Assembly: GCF_003668635.1 (NCBI RefSeq)
Contig: NZ_RCWH01000005.1
Location: 248,001 to 312,000, forward strand
DNA length: 64,000 nt
From: Planomicrobium sp. Y74
Lineage (GTDB): Bacteria > Bacillota > Bacilli > Bacillales_A > Planococcaceae
Direction: 5' to 3'
Shown: positions 1 through 7,960 of the stretch, piece after piece
Layout: the number at the start of each line of letters is the position of its first letter
How positions within the stretch are numbered: position 1 is the first letter of the stretch
Position numbers and translations under genes: made by a program
The notes under the pieces: model-generated
The model's database searches: none
The model's input: only the letters and a program-made list of their open reading frames with translations
Told to the model about the DNA's origin: nothing

Positions 1-1
1 A

Positions 2-571
2 CTGGCGGACTCGGCAGATGCCGCTTATTATCTGCCGCCGGACGATGCGGAGGAAGTCGTCTTTGCTTTCGAACCGGTTACCGACGGCATGAAACTTCAA
101 GTCGGCAGTGCCGAAATTGAAGCGGTATACTCTCCGGGGCATACGATTGGCAGTACGACTTTTGTTGTCGACAATAAGTACCTGTTGACCGGTGATATTC
201 TGTTTGTTGAATCCATCGGACGCCCGGACCTTGCCGGTAAAGCGGGAGACTGGGCAGATGATCTGTACGAAACCCTGTATAGCCGCTACAAGAAATTAGC
301 GGACGATCTGCTTGTGCTTCCAGCCCATTATGCGGACGTCAGCGAACTGAATGAAGACGGCAGCGTTTCCGGGAAATTGTCTGTTCTTTACCAGAACAAT
401 GAAGGCCTGCAGATTAATGATGAAGAAAAATTCATCAACCGGGTGACGGAAGGCCTGAAAGATCAACCTAATGCCTATGAAGAAATACGGCAGACGAATA
501 TGGGCAAAATTCATCCGCCGCTTGAAGAAGCGAAAGAAATGGAAACAGGTCCGAATAATTGCGCTGTATAA
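2..571 (+). CDS. Persulfide dioxygenase-like MBL-fold protein, 3' part
   Basis: The gene runs in from outside the window; an open frame continues from base 2 to the TAA. The visible ~190 residues match closely, residue by residue, the C-terminal half of the rhodanese-persulfide dioxygenase encoded at 3651-4778. Shared motifs include [10 protein letters not shown], the metal-site region [16 protein letters not shown] and the tail TNMGKI...GPNNCAV. ETHE1/CstB-type enzymes of this fold oxidise glutathione or low-molecular-weight persulfides to sulfite using Fe(II). The N-terminal HxHxDH motif, and any rhodanese domain, would lie upstream and cannot be seen. It is therefore a tandem paralog at the edge of the sulfur island. 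The family is clear; the exact domain composition is not. Confidence 0.85.
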   Translation: MADSADAAYYLPPDDAEEVVFAFEPVTDGMKLQVGSAEIEAVYSPGHTIGSTTFVVDNKYLLTGDILFVESIGRPDLAGKAGDWADDLYETLYSRYKKLADDLLVLPAHYADVSELNEDGSVSGKLSVLYQNNEGLQINDEEKFINRVTEGLKDQPNAYEEIRQTNMGKIHPPLEEAKEMETGPNNCAV

Positions 572-581
572 TAGATGAAAA

Positions 582-648
582 GGATAATCCTTGACCGCGG
601 AAATATTTGGCTCTAAACTGGTCAAAGGTCAACGGATTATCCATTTTT
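582..648 (+). terminator. Terminator after the MBL gene
   Basis: A long stem pairs GGATAATCC-TTGACC with GGTCAA-CGGATTATCC around a ~25-nt loop and is followed by ATTTTT. It separates the partial dioxygenase from the cstR transcript. Confidence 0.75.
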
Positions 649-666
649 AATCCTCAGTTCAATCAC

Positions 667-695
667 TTGAATTTATACCCTTAGGGGTATAAAAT
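667..695 (+). promoter_or_regulatory. cstR promoter with CstR operator 1
   Basis: TTGAAT and TAAAAT stand 17 nt apart. Between them, at 675-690, lies the palindrome ATACCC-TTAG-GGGTAT. Placement inside the spacer fits repression of the promoter by CstR, i.e. autoregulation. The same arms recur at 1053, 1120 and 2573. Confidence 0.8.
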
Positions 696-741
696 TGGGT
701 TATAGTAATCATAAAGAGAATAACAAGGAGGCAAGATAAAA

Positions 742-1002
742 ATGGAATACGATAAACAAGTCCAAAATCGCTTAAAGCGAATTGAAGGCCAGTTAAAAGG
801 TGTACTCCGCATGGTAGAGGAAAATGACGACTGCCGCGACGTGGTTACGCAATTGTCTGCTGTTAGAAGTGCTGTGGACCGTGCAATCGGCGTGATTGTC
901 AGTGAGAACCTGGAGCAATGTGTGCGTGAAAGCCTTGAAAAGGGTGAAAGCACAGATAATCTAGTAAAAGACGCAGTCAGTCTGCTTGTGAAAAGCCGCT
1001 AA
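742..1002 (+). CDS. cstR: CsoR/RcnR-family persulfide-sensing repressor (CstR type)
   Basis: This 86-residue all-helical protein is of the DUF156/CsoR family. It begins with the family signature QNRLKRIEGQLKGVLRMV and has cysteines at 31 and 60, the pair that forms di- and polysulfide bridges in CstR. It lacks the His of copper-type CsoR at the usual place after the first Cys. CstR represses sulfide-detoxification genes and releases DNA when persulfidated. Context agrees: rhodaneses, TusA, DsrE and persulfide dioxygenases follow, and its own promoter carries the ATACCC-N4-GGGTAT operator. An AAGGAGG ribosome binding site lies 10 nt upstream of the ATG. Confidence 0.9.
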   Translation: MEYDKQVQNRLKRIEGQLKGVLRMVEENDDCRDVVTQLSAVRSAVDRAIGVIVSENLEQCVRESLEKGESTDNLVKDAVSLLVKSR

Positions 1003-1039
1003 GAAAGTTCGTCAAACTTTCGGGTTGACGAACTTTCAT
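1003..1039 (+). terminator. Terminator after cstR
   Basis: Perfect stem AAAGTTCGTCAA / TTGACGAACTTT with a 9-nt loop, followed by CATTTTAAAT. Confidence 0.75.
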
Positions 1040-1052
1040 TTTAAATGTTAGC

Positions 1053-1068
1053 ATACCCCTATGGGTAT
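1053..1068 (+). promoter_or_regulatory. CstR operator 2
   Basis: Perfect-arm palindrome ATACCC-CTAT-GGGTAT, 67 nt upstream of operator 3 in the same leader. Two operators before one operon suggest cooperative or looping repression (inference). Confidence 0.8.
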
Positions 1069-1108
1069 TTAATTCTCTGTTGCTCAAGTCGGTGTATTTT
1101 TTATTTTT

Positions 1109-1138
1109 TTGATTTTTATATACCCAACGGGGTATAAT
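1109..1138 (+). promoter_or_regulatory. Sulfur operon promoter with CstR operator 3
   Basis: TTGATT and TATAAT are spaced 18 nt apart. The operator ATACCC-AACG-GGGTAT (1120-1135) overlaps the -10 box, so CstR bound here should block RNA polymerase. It drives the DsrE-like and rhodanese genes that follow. Confidence 0.8.
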
Positions 1139-1157
1139 TCAAGGGGGAAACAAGCAA

Positions 1158-1637
1158 GTGGAACAGAAAAAGACAACGAACATTATATTATTCAGCGGAG
1201 ACTATGATAAGGCAATGGCTGCTTATATCATTGCGAACGGAGCTGCGGCTTATGATCACGAAGTGACAATCTTCCACACATTCTGGGGATTGAATGCACT
1301 TCGTAAAGACAATCCGCCGGCAGTGAAAAAGAATCTTCTCGAAAAAATGTTTGCGAAAATGATGCCGCGCGGTGCAGACAAACTTGGTCTTTCAAATATG
1401 AATATGGGCGGTATGGGGCCAAGAATGATCAAACAGGTCATTCAAAAGCATAACGCAATGACAATGCCGCAATTGATCGAGATGGCGCAAGAACAGGAAA
1501 TCAATCTTGTTGCATGTACGATGACAATGGATCTGCTCGGATTGAAACAGGAAGAATTACTTGATGACGTTACTTACGCAGGCGTAGCCGCTTATCTGGC
1601 AGATGCGGAAGACGGCAATGTAAACTTGTTCATCTAA
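1158..1637 (+). CDS. DsrE/DsrF-like sulfur carrier family protein
   Basis: This 159-residue protein of the DsrE/DsrF/DrsH-like superfamily has a GTG start 12 nt after AAGGGGG. It shows the N-terminal strand (NIILFSGDYDKAMAAYIIANGAA), EVTIFHTFWGL, and the conserved ACTMTMDLLG with Cys120 as the likely persulfide-carrying residue, then GVAAYLADA near the end. A Met/Lys-rich insert (about residues 45-95) separates the halves and is absent from the shorter paralog at 3212. Such proteins accept sulfane sulfur from rhodaneses and TusA; a role in persulfide relay is inferred from the operon. Rhodanese genes follow 21 nt downstream. Confidence 0.85.
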   Translation: MEQKKTTNIILFSGDYDKAMAAYIIANGAAAYDHEVTIFHTFWGLNALRKDNPPAVKKNLLEKMFAKMMPRGADKLGLSNMNMGGMGPRMIKQVIQKHNAMTMPQLIEMAQEQEINLVACTMTMDLLGLKQEELLDDVTYAGVAAYLADAEDGNVNLFI

Positions 1638-1658
1638 TAGAAGGAAAAGAGGGAAACC

Positions 1659-2024
1659 ATGGATACTTGGGTAGTCATTTTAATCGGAGCTGTAATCGTC
1701 TTTATCGGTTACCGCACCATGTCACCGGCAAAAGGTGTAAAATCCATTTCCACTGATGACTTGAAATCTCAATTGAAGAGCAAAGATAAACAATTCATCG
1801 ATGTACGGACGCCTGGAGAGTATAAGGCAAACCGCATCAAGGAATTCAAGAATATTCCGTTGAATGAATTGTCAGGTCGAGTAAGTGAACTCGACAAATA
1901 TAAAGAAACGTACGTTATTTGCCAAAGCGGCATGCGAAGCAGCAAAGCAGCTTCAATCCTAAACAAAAATGGTTTTACTAATGTGATTAATGTAAGAGGC
2001 GGCATGGGAAGCTACCGCTCGTAA
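1659..2024 (+). CDS. Membrane-anchored rhodanese-like protein
   Basis: A single N-terminal membrane helix (about residues 4-18, WVVILIGAVIVFIGY) is followed by one rhodanese domain. The domain shows FIDVRTPGEY, the active-site loop CQSGMRS with Cys88, and INVRGGM near the end. The 121-residue size fits the one-domain family. Rhodaneses transfer sulfane sulfur through a Cys persulfide; the anchor would place this one at the inner face of the membrane. It is 21 nt downstream of the DsrE-like gene and 18 nt upstream of a second rhodanese, so it is in one operon under CstR control. Confidence 0.88.
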   Translation: MDTWVVILIGAVIVFIGYRTMSPAKGVKSISTDDLKSQLKSKDKQFIDVRTPGEYKANRIKEFKNIPLNELSGRVSELDKYKETYVICQSGMRSSKAASILNKNGFTNVINVRGGMGSYRS

Positions 2025-2042
2025 ACTAAGGAGGAATAACAA

Positions 2043-2339
2043 ATGAAAAGAATGACTGCACAAGAAGTACAAGAATATATAAAAAACAATAAAGATGTAT
2101 CCATAATTGATGTACGGGAAACAGAGGAAGTAAAGGCAGGGAAAATTCCTGGCGCTGTTAATATTCCTTTAGGCCTGATCGAGTTCCGTATGCATGATAT
2201 CGAAAAATCACAGGAACACATCATGGTATGCCGTTCAGGAAGCCGCAGTGGAATGGCGACAAACTTTCTTGAAAACCATGGCTACAATGCAATCAATATG
2301 GACGGCGGTATGATGGACTGGGACGGACCGACTGAGTAA
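2043..2339 (+). CDS. Single-domain rhodanese-like sulfurtransferase
   Basis: A 98-residue soluble rhodanese domain. It contains SIIDVRETEEV, the catalytic loop CRSGSRS with Cys63, and INMDGGMMDW. The ribosome binding site AAGGAGGAA sits before the ATG. It resembles the membrane-anchored neighbour and the rhodanese half of the TusA fusion downstream, so the operon has several relays of the same type. Confidence 0.88.
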   Translation: MKRMTAQEVQEYIKNNKDVSIIDVRETEEVKAGKIPGAVNIPLGLIEFRMHDIEKSQEHIMVCRSGSRSGMATNFLENHGYNAINMDGGMMDWDGPTE

Positions 2340-2397
2340 GTACTGTATTAAATAGAAGGCTGCTATAGTTTGATTCGAGTAGTCTCTAAGATATGGA

Positions 2398-2520
2398 GCA
2401 AAACAGCGAAGACGCCTTGGGGAGCAGGCGAATGCCGACGAAGTGCTGAGATCCACTCGGACGAAGTGAAACGAGACCGAGTTAGCTCAGCGCGAGCCCC
2501 CGGCAAGCGAGTTGTTTTGC
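2398..2520. repeat. Interspersed hairpin element, GCAAAACAGC/GCTGTTTTGC type
   Basis: The element starts GCAAAACAGC and ends GTTGTTTTGC, near-perfect terminal inverted repeats. It shares the outer flanks (GATATGGA... and ...GGAATATTGATT) and the core segment GCGAGCCCCCGGCAAGCGAG with the shorter copy at 4836-4886. It fills most of the 265-nt gap between the rhodanese gene and the next CstR-controlled unit. No coding potential. Confidence 0.75.
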
Positions 2521-2572
2521 GGAATATTGATTTTATAAGATTGACTTATTTTAAAATTTTTTAAATAAAAAT

Positions 2573-2588
2573 ATACCCCGGTGGGTAA
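2573..2588 (+). promoter_or_regulatory. CstR operator 4
   Basis: ATACCC-CGGT-GGGTAA, one mismatch in the right arm, lies 16 nt upstream of the TusA-rhodanese start. A TTGACT at 2541 may be the -35 of this second CstR-controlled unit. Confidence 0.7.
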
Positions 2589-2604
2589 ATCAGGAGGAAT
2601 TTAA

Positions 2605-3174
2605 ATGATTCAAACAGATAAATTACTAGATGCAAAAGGGCTTGTATGCCCGATGCCGATCGTACGCACAAAAAAAGTGATGAACGAGATGGCGCCAGGC
2701 GAGGTCATCGAAGTTCAAGCGACTGACAAAGGTTCTTTGGCTGACATGAAAGCCTGGGCAAAAAGCAGCGGAAACCAATATCTTGGTTCAGTCGAAGATG
2801 GCGATGTACTGAAGCATTATTTGCGCAAAGCGGATCAGTCAGAAGAAAAAGAAGAAGTCCAATTTCCGCATACAGTAACAAATGCGGAATTGCAGCAACA
2901 GTTGGACCGCGACGATGTAATTATACTTGATGTGCGTGAACCTGCGGAATACGCATTCGGCCATATCGAAGGTGCAGTTTCCATTCCGCTTGGCGAGTTG
3001 GAAAACCGTACACAGGAATTGGATGCTGAAAAAGAAGTAATCGTTATTTGCCGCACAGGCAACCGCAGTGATTTTGCTGCAAAACAATTGGCGGACAAAG
3101 GATTCACTCGTGTGAAAAATGCTGTCGAAGGCATGACACAATGGGACGGCGCAACTGAACAAAACAAAGTATAA
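2605..3174 (+). CDS. TusA-rhodanese fusion sulfurtransferase
   Basis: A TusA/SirA-like domain (residues 1-75; CPMP motif with Cys15) is joined by a short acidic linker to a rhodanese domain (about 88-185; LDVREPAEY, active loop CRTGNRS with Cys149). The protein can in principle accept sulfur on one Cys and pass it intramolecularly, resembling CstA-like sulfur-relay proteins of sulfide detoxification operons, although CstA also carries a DsrE-like domain. It has its own CstR operator and an AGGAGG ribosome binding site. The DsrE-like gene follows 37 nt downstream. Confidence 0.9.
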   Translation: MIQTDKLLDAKGLVCPMPIVRTKKVMNEMAPGEVIEVQATDKGSLADMKAWAKSSGNQYLGSVEDGDVLKHYLRKADQSEEKEEVQFPHTVTNAELQQQLDRDDVIILDVREPAEYAFGHIEGAVSIPLGELENRTQELDAEKEVIVICRTGNRSDFAAKQLADKGFTRVKNAVEGMTQWDGATEQNKV

Positions 3175-3211
3175 GCAATTTTAAAATACAACTTAACTGG
3201 AGGAATTTTAA

Positions 3212-3607
3212 ATGGCAGGAAAAACAGCAATCATCGCATCAAACGGAACATTATTCGATGCTTATAAAGTCTATAACATCGCAACAGCAGCAGCGGCAAG
3301 TGATCACGAAGTGGCAATCTTCTTTACATTCGAAGGGTTGAACCTGATCAATAAAGAAGCATACGGCCAATTGCCGCTTCCTGAAGGCAAGGAACATATT
3401 GCTGAAGGATTCGCAAAAGGAAATGTACCGGCAATCCCGGAACTGGTTGAAATGGCGCAGGAACTTGATGTGAAATTCATCGGGTGCCAAATGACAATGG
3501 ATTTATTCGGCCTTGAAAAAGAAGCTTTTGTCGACGGTATTGATGTTGGCGGTGCGGTCACATTCCTTGAATTCGCAAAAGATGCAGACGTTACATTAAC
3601 ATTCTAA
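3212..3607 (+). CDS. DsrE/DsrF/DrsH-like family protein
   Basis: This 131-residue protein is paralogous to the product of 1158-1637 but lacks the Met-rich insert. Conserved segments are ASNGTLFDAYKVYNIATAA, EVAIFFTFEGL, the GCQMTMDLFG motif with Cys92, and VGGAVTFLEFA. In CstA, DsrE, TusA and rhodanese domains occur in one chain; here they are encoded by adjacent genes. It sits in the operator-4 unit between the TusA-rhodanese and rhodanese-dioxygenase genes. Sulfane-sulfur carriage is inferred. Confidence 0.87.
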   Translation: MAGKTAIIASNGTLFDAYKVYNIATAAAASDHEVAIFFTFEGLNLINKEAYGQLPLPEGKEHIAEGFAKGNVPAIPELVEMAQELDVKFIGCQMTMDLFGLEKEAFVDGIDVGGAVTFLEFAKDADVTLTF

Positions 3608-3650
3608 ATAAAATTATTAACGAAAAAACTTATAGATGGAGGTATTCCAA

Positions 3651-4778
3651 TTGACAGTAAAAGCAATGACAGCAAAAGAAGTAGCACGCAAAGTAATAGA
3701 TAACGAGCCGTTATTTATCCTTGATGTCCGCAACGGTGATGCTTTCGCCGACTGGAAAATCGAAGGCGGCAACATTCAGTATCTGAATACACCTTATTTT
3801 GATTTATTGGACGGTGTCGAAGAAGTGGTTTCAGAACTTCCGAAAGACAGAGACATTCTTGTCGTTTGCGCGAAAGAAGGATCTTCTGTCATGGTGGCGG
3901 AAATGCTTGATGAAGAAGGCGTCGACGCGGCGTATCTTGAAGGCGGCATGAAAGCGTGGAGTGAACACCTGGAACCAGTGAAAGTCGGCGATTTGAAAAA
4001 TGGCGGGGAATTGTATCAATTCGTCCGCATCGGAAAAGGCTGCCTCTCTTATATGGCAATCTCAGACGGTGAAGCCGCTATTATCGATGCAACACGCATG
4101 ACTGACGTCTTCTTGGATTTCGCGCAGGAAAAAGGTGCTAAGATCAAGCACGTATTCGATACGCACCTGCACGCAGACCACGTTTCCGGAGGACGCCAAA
4201 TCGCTGAAGCAACAGGCGCAACGTATTACTTGCCGCCGGCTGACGCTGAAGAAGTGGTATTCGATTATGCGGAATTGGTGGGTGGACTGGAAGTAGCCAT
4301 TGGAGATGCGAAAATTGAAATTGAAGCATTATACTCGCCGGGGCATACAATCGGTTCAACATCATTCATCGTTGACGATCAGTACTTGATGACAGGCGAC
4401 ATCCTGTTCATCGATTCAATCGGACGCCCTGACCTTGCAGGTCTTGCGGAAGACTGGGTAGGCGACCTTCGTGAATCGCTTTACAGCCGCTATGCGGAAT
4501 TCGCTGATGAACTTATCGTACTGCCAGCTCACTTCATGATCATGGATGAGTTAAATGAAGACGGAAGCGTCGCGAAAAAATTAGGCGACCTTTTCAAAGA
4601 AAACCACGGCTTGAATATCGAAGATGAGCAGGAGTTCCGCGACATGGTAACGAAAAATCTGCCGCCGCAGCCGAACGCTTACCAGGATATCCGCAGCACA
4701 AACATGGGCAAAATCACGCCTGACGAAGAAGTTCAGCGTGAAATGGAAATCGGACCAAACCGTTGTGCGGTTCGTTAA
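3651..4778 (+). CDS. Rhodanese-persulfide dioxygenase fusion (CstB-like)
   Basis: I chose the TTG at 3651 because GGAGGT lies 7 nt before it; an ATG 15 nt earlier overlaps that Shine-Dalgarno. The N-terminal rhodanese-like domain (1-110) has Cys73 in a CAKEGSS loop, unusual for the CxxGxR consensus. An MBL-fold dioxygenase follows, with metal ligands in [11 protein letters not shown] (His172, His174, Asp176, His177), SPGHTIG and TGDILF. CstB oxidises persulfides to thiosulfate/sulfite but has its functional rhodanese at the C-terminus; here the order is reversed. The C-terminal half is duplicated in the partial gene at the window start. Last gene of the operator-4 unit before a repeat. Confidence 0.88.
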   Translation: MTVKAMTAKEVARKVIDNEPLFILDVRNGDAFADWKIEGGNIQYLNTPYFDLLDGVEEVVSELPKDRDILVVCAKEGSSVMVAEMLDEEGVDAAYLEGGMKAWSEHLEPVKVGDLKNGGELYQFVRIGKGCLSYMAISDGEAAIIDATRMTDVFLDFAQEKGAKIKHVFDTHLHADHVSGGRQIAEATGATYYLPPADAEEVVFDYAELVGGLEVAIGDAKIEIEALYSPGHTIGSTSFIVDDQYLMTGDILFIDSIGRPDLAGLAEDWVGDLRESLYSRYAEFADELIVLPAHFMIMDELNEDGSVAKKLGDLFKENHGLNIEDEQEFRDMVTKNLPPQPNAYQDIRSTNMGKITPDEEVQREMEIGPNRCAVR

Positions 4779-4835
4779 GTAATTAAAATTAACTATAAAA
4801 ATCGCTTCGGCGTTAAGAGGTACCTGAGATATGGA

Positions 4836-4886
4836 GCAAAACAGCGAAGACGCCTTGGCGAGCCCCCGGCAAGCGAGCTGTTTTGC
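4836..4886. repeat. Short hairpin element, same family as 2398-2520
   Basis: Perfect terminal inverted repeats GCAAAACAGC and GCTGTTTTGC bound a ~30-nt core that can itself fold around GCGAGCCCCCGGCAAGCGAG. It may act as a processing or termination hairpin between the dioxygenase and tusA genes. Confidence 0.75.
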
Positions 4887-4938
4887 GGAATATCGATTAT
4901 TAAATCAAATTAACTAAAAACCAAAAGGAGAGATTTTG

Positions 4939-5166
4939 ATGAACGCAGATAAAGTATTAGACGCAAAAGGCTTGGCATGTCCAATGCCGATCGTGAAAAC
5001 AAGAAAAGAAATGAAAGACATGGAATCAGGACAAATCCTGGAAATCCTTGCGACTGATAAAGGAGCAAAAGCTGACATGACTGCCTGGGCAAAATCAGGC
5101 GGCCATGAACTATTAGAGATTGAAGAAGCGGGCGACGTCCTTAAATTCTGGATCAAGAAAGGCTAA
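4939..5166 (+). CDS. TusA-family sulfurtransferase
   Basis: A 75-residue stand-alone TusA/SirA-like protein. The CPMP motif carries Cys14, followed by IVKTRKEMKDM and DKGAKADMTAW. Its sequence is very close to the N-terminal domain of the fusion at 2605, pointing to duplication. ATG is chosen over an adjacent TTG because AAAGGAGAG is 6 nt upstream of the ATG. It likely shuttles sulfane sulfur among the rhodaneses. No CstR operator directly precedes it, so it is probably read from the operator-4 promoter through the short hairpin element. Confidence 0.88.
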   Translation: MNADKVLDAKGLACPMPIVKTRKEMKDMESGQILEILATDKGAKADMTAWAKSGGHELLEIEEAGDVLKFWIKKG

Positions 5167-5173
5167 GAGCCGT

Positions 5174-5201
5174 AAAAGGGTATCGCTTTGATACCCTTTT
5201 C
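5174..5201 (+). terminator. Hairpin between tusA and the TSUP gene
   Basis: AAAAGGGTATC-GCTTT-GATACCCTTTT is a perfect stem with T-tract. The arms reuse GGGTAT/ATACCC but in the opposite order to the CstR operator, so a terminator or attenuator is the likelier role. Confidence 0.65.
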
Positions 5202-5224
5202 GCTTTTCGAAGAGGTGACAAAAG

Positions 5225-6001
5225 ATGAGTTTTGATTTTATTATCGTCATTTTCCTGATCGGCTTCATCGGTTCCTTCATCTCCGGAATGGTCGGAATCG
5301 GCGGTTCGATCATCAAATACCCGATGCTGCTGTATATCCCGGTCATGCTCGGCTATACGGCGTTCAGCGCCCATGAAGTTTCCGGCATCAGCGCGATTCA
5401 GGTGTTTTTCGCCACCATCGCCGGTGTTTGGGCATACCGGGGCAGCGGTTATCTGAATAAAACCCTGATCTCCTACATGGGTGGAGCTATCCTGGTCGGG
5501 AGTTTCATCGGCGGCTACGGCTCGACGCTTCTTTCGGAAGCGGCCATCAACTTCGTTTACGCCATTTTGGCAACCATTGCGGTTGTCATGATGTTCCTTC
5601 CGAAAGGAGGAGTCGATGACATCCCGCTGGAAGAGGTGACATTCAATAAATGGCTGGCGGCTGGACTGGCATTCATCGTCGGAATCGCAGCAGGCATCGT
5701 CGGAGCTGCGGGTGCTTTCATCCTGGTGCCGATCATGCTGGTCGTCTTGAAGGTCCCGACGCGGATGACGATTGCGACTTCACTCGCCATCACATTCATT
5801 TCGTCAATCGGGTCGACTTTCGGTAAGATTGTCACGGACCAGATTCTTTACGGTCCCGCGGCAGTAATGATTGTGGCAAGTATCATCGCCGCACCGCTTG
5901 GCGCCAAACTTGGCCAGAAGATGAACACGAAATACCTCCAATGGATATTGGCGTTGCTGATTCTTGGCACAGCCATTAAAATTTGGATGGATATTCTGTA
6001 A
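5225..6001 (+). CDS. TSUP/TauE-SafE family sulfur-compound exporter
   Basis: A 258-residue polytopic membrane protein of about eight helices. It shows the two-fold TauE/SafE repeat: an N-terminal [21 protein letters not shown] and an internal counterpart [24 protein letters not shown] proteins of sulfide-oxidation clusters export sulfite or take up thiosulfate/organosulfonates. Downstream of a persulfide dioxygenase, which makes sulfite, export of sulfite is the simplest idea (inference). It starts at an ATG after GAAGAGGTGA and closes the sulfur island. Confidence 0.85.
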   Translation: MSFDFIIVIFLIGFIGSFISGMVGIGGSIIKYPMLLYIPVMLGYTAFSAHEVSGISAIQVFFATIAGVWAYRGSGYLNKTLISYMGGAILVGSFIGGYGSTLLSEAAINFVYAILATIAVVMMFLPKGGVDDIPLEEVTFNKWLAAGLAFIVGIAAGIVGAAGAFILVPIMLVVLKVPTRMTIATSLAITFISSIGSTFGKIVTDQILYGPAAVMIVASIIAAPLGAKLGQKMNTKYLQWILALLILGTAIKIWMDIL

Positions 6002-6130
6002 CCCCCAAATGATTTGAATACTAATAAACATTCCTTTTTCTTTTTTGTTACGATAGTGAAAAGGGAATGATCAATTTTGAAAAGCAGTTTGGATTTAAAA
6101 GTTGATATCAGCAAACTCCTATCTATATCA

Positions 6131-6173
6131 AAACAGGTGCAGAAAAAGTAATCACTTTTCTGCACCTGTTTTT
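6131..6173. terminator. Bidirectional terminator, TSUP gene / pdxT
   Basis: AAACAGGTGCAGAAAAAG and CTTTTCTGCACCTGTTTTT form a long stem with A-tract on the left and T-tract on the right. It can end both the rightward sulfur transcript and the leftward pdxST transcript. Confidence 0.85.
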
Positions 6174-6223
6174 AATATATATATAAATAAATTTTTCAAC
6201 TTAAAATGAGTTAAAGGTTAAAG

Positions 6224-6814
6224 TTAAATTGTAATACTTTGGTGTTCAACCGAAATCATATTGATGAAATACTCAGTGATCCGGTGGTCTGATGTCAATT
6301 CGGGGTGAAACGAACAGCCAAGGAATTGTGCAGTGCGCGCCATCACGATTTTTCCATCGTATTCACAAAGCACTTCTGTGTCTGGTCCGGCACTGATAAT
6401 ATGCGGAGCACGGATAAAGACCGCATTAAAGGGAGCATCTAACCCTTTAATTTCCAGATCAGCCTCGAAGCTGTCGATTTGGCGTCCAAATGAATTACGT
6501 TCCACTTTTACATCCATGACGCCCAGATGAGGTTCCTCATATCCTGCTACTTCCCCGGCAAGCAGAATCAGTCCGGCGCATGTTCCAAACATCGGCTTTC
6601 CGGTCTCGGCGAAATCACGCAACGGGTCCATGAATCGGTATCGGTCAATGAGGCGGCGCATTGTAGTACTCTCTCCTCCTGGCAACACAAGTGCATCCAA
6701 GTCCAGTAGCTCTGCCGGTTTTTTTACAGGAACAGCTTCAGCGCCGCATGCTTCAATGGTTTGAAGATGTTCCCGGACAGCTCCTTGCAGCGCAAGAACT
6801 CCAATTCTTTTCAT
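6224..6814 (-). CDS. pdxT: Pyridoxal 5'-phosphate synthase glutaminase subunit
   Basis: A 196-residue class I glutamine amidotransferase. It starts [16 protein letters not shown], has the PGGEST oxyanion segment, the nucleophile Cys79 in GTCAGL, and the C-terminal FHPELT with the catalytic His/Glu. It releases ammonia from glutamine and channels it to PdxS, the R5P-dependent PLP synthase of Firmicutes. It lies 2 nt downstream of pdxS on the same strand, the standard pdxST operon. Length and motifs are complete. Confidence 0.97.
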   Translation of the reverse strand: MKRIGVLALQGAVREHLQTIEACGAEAVPVKKPAELLDLDALVLPGGESTTMRRLIDRYRFMDPLRDFAETGKPMFGTCAGLILLAGEVAGYEEPHLGVMDVKVERNSFGRQIDSFEADLEIKGLDAPFNAVFIRAPHIISAGPDTEVLCEYDGKIVMARTAQFLGCSFHPELTSDHRITEYFINMISVEHQSITI

Positions 6815-6816
6815 TA

Positions 6817-7701
6817 CTACCAGCCTCGTTCCTGCATGCGTTCACCAGCGGCGATTTTAGAAATTTCTATACCTTGCATAGCGATTCCAAGATTTTTGGA
6901 TAATTCCGCAATCAATTGGTAATCCTGATAATGTGTAGTCGCTTCTACTATTGCACGCGCGAATTTTTCAGGACTTTCCGATTTGAAGATTCCGGACCCG
7001 ACAAATACCCCATCAGCACCCAATTCCATCATCAATGCGGCATCTGCAGGTGTAGCAACCCCTCCGGCAGCAAAATTGACTACCGGTAAGCGTCCCAGTG
7101 ATTTTACTTCACGGAGAAATTCATAGGATGCACCTAAATTCCGTGCTTCTGTCATCAATTCGTCTTCGCTCATATGAACCACTTTCAAGACTTCAGAATT
7201 GACTTGGCGCAGATGGCGAACAGCTTCCACAATATTTCCTGTTCCTGGCTCGCCTTTTGTCCGAAGCATGGAGGCACCTTCACCAATCCGTCTGGCTGCT
7301 TCTCCCAAGTTGCGGCAACCGCAGACAAAAGGCACTGTGTAACGCTCCTTTAATAAATGGAACTCTTCGTCAGCCGGAGTCAGGACCTCGCTTTCGTCGA
7401 TATAGTCGACACCCATCGCTTCAAGCACCCGCGCTTCAACAATATGTCCAATACGTGCTTTTGCCATAACGGGAATCGAAACAGCCTTCATCACTTCCTC
7501 GGTTATGCGGGGATCAGCCATGCGGGCAACACCGCCGTCTCTGCGGATATCTGAAGGTACACGTTCCAAAGCCATGACAGCAGTAGCTCCTGCTGCCTCG
7601 GCAATACGTGCCTGCTCCGCATTTACGACATCCATGATCACACCGCCTTTTTGCATTTCAGCCATGCCTCTTTTTACACGATTTGTTCCTTGTTGATTCA
7701 T
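6817..7701 (-). CDS. pdxS: Pyridoxal 5'-phosphate synthase lyase subunit
   Basis: A 294-residue TIM-barrel enzyme. Characteristic segments are [30 protein letters not shown] near the N-terminus, [10 protein letters not shown] with the Schiff-base Lys, and [29 protein letters not shown]. It condenses ribose 5-phosphate, glyceraldehyde 3-phosphate and ammonia (from PdxT) into PLP. First gene of the leftward pdxST unit; GGGGGAA precedes the ATG. The upstream gap (7702-7860) holds an imperfect TGACC...GGTCA inverted repeat that could bind a regulator, though no regulator gene is adjacent. Confidence 0.97.
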   Translation of the reverse strand: MNQQGTNRVKRGMAEMQKGGVIMDVVNAEQARIAEAAGATAVMALERVPSDIRRDGGVARMADPRITEEVMKAVSIPVMAKARIGHIVEARVLEAMGVDYIDESEVLTPADEEFHLLKERYTVPFVCGCRNLGEAARRIGEGASMLRTKGEPGTGNIVEAVRHLRQVNSEVLKVVHMSEDELMTEARNLGASYEFLREVKSLGRLPVVNFAAGGVATPADAALMMELGADGVFVGSGIFKSESPEKFARAIVEATTHYQDYQLIAELSKNLGIAMQGIEISKIAAGERMQERGW

Positions 7702-7865
7702 ATAATATTCCCCCTTAAAGATTGATAACTTAAGTATAAAGGGTGTTGACCATATAGAAATGACCAGTTTTGATTTATTTAAAAGGTCAGATTGTTAATG
7801 AAGTCTAGTACACAAAGAAAATAGCATGGTGCATTCTTTTATTAGTTAAGTAAGGCAAGTACAAA

Positions 7866-7896
7866 TTGACGCCCTTTCCGTCAAATATGGTATTAT
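7866..7896 (+). promoter_or_regulatory. Promoter of the que operon
   Basis: TTGACG and TATTAT with a 19-nt spacer, about 20 nt upstream of the preQ1 aptamer. The long spacer lowers confidence. Confidence 0.5.
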
Positions 7897-7914
7897 GAAA
7901 AATGTTCGAAATGT

Positions 7915-7951
7915 AGAGGTTCGCGAAATCCCTCTTAAAAAAACTAAGGAG
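7915..7951 (+). promoter_or_regulatory. preQ1-I riboswitch
   Basis: AGAGGTTC opens stem P1, CCCTCT closes it, and the A-rich tail TTAAAAAAACTAAGGAG supplies the H-type pseudoknot. This matches the compact class I preQ1 aptamer upstream of Bacillus que genes. The pseudoknot 3' end runs into the AAGGAG ribosome binding site of queC, so preQ1 binding should hide the Shine-Dalgarno. No separate terminator is seen, pointing to translational control. Confidence 0.93.
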
Positions 7952-7960
7952 ATGTTTTAA

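Noticed and set aside
5174..5201. Fifth CstR operator
   Set aside because: The arms run GGGTAT...ATACCC with a T-tract, opposite to the ATACCC...GGGTAT operator; a terminator explains it better.
6077..6151. Possible 24-residue peptide from a TTG before the terminator
   Set aside because: AAGGGA is too far away (about 12 nt) and the frame runs into the terminator stem; a chance frame is likelier.
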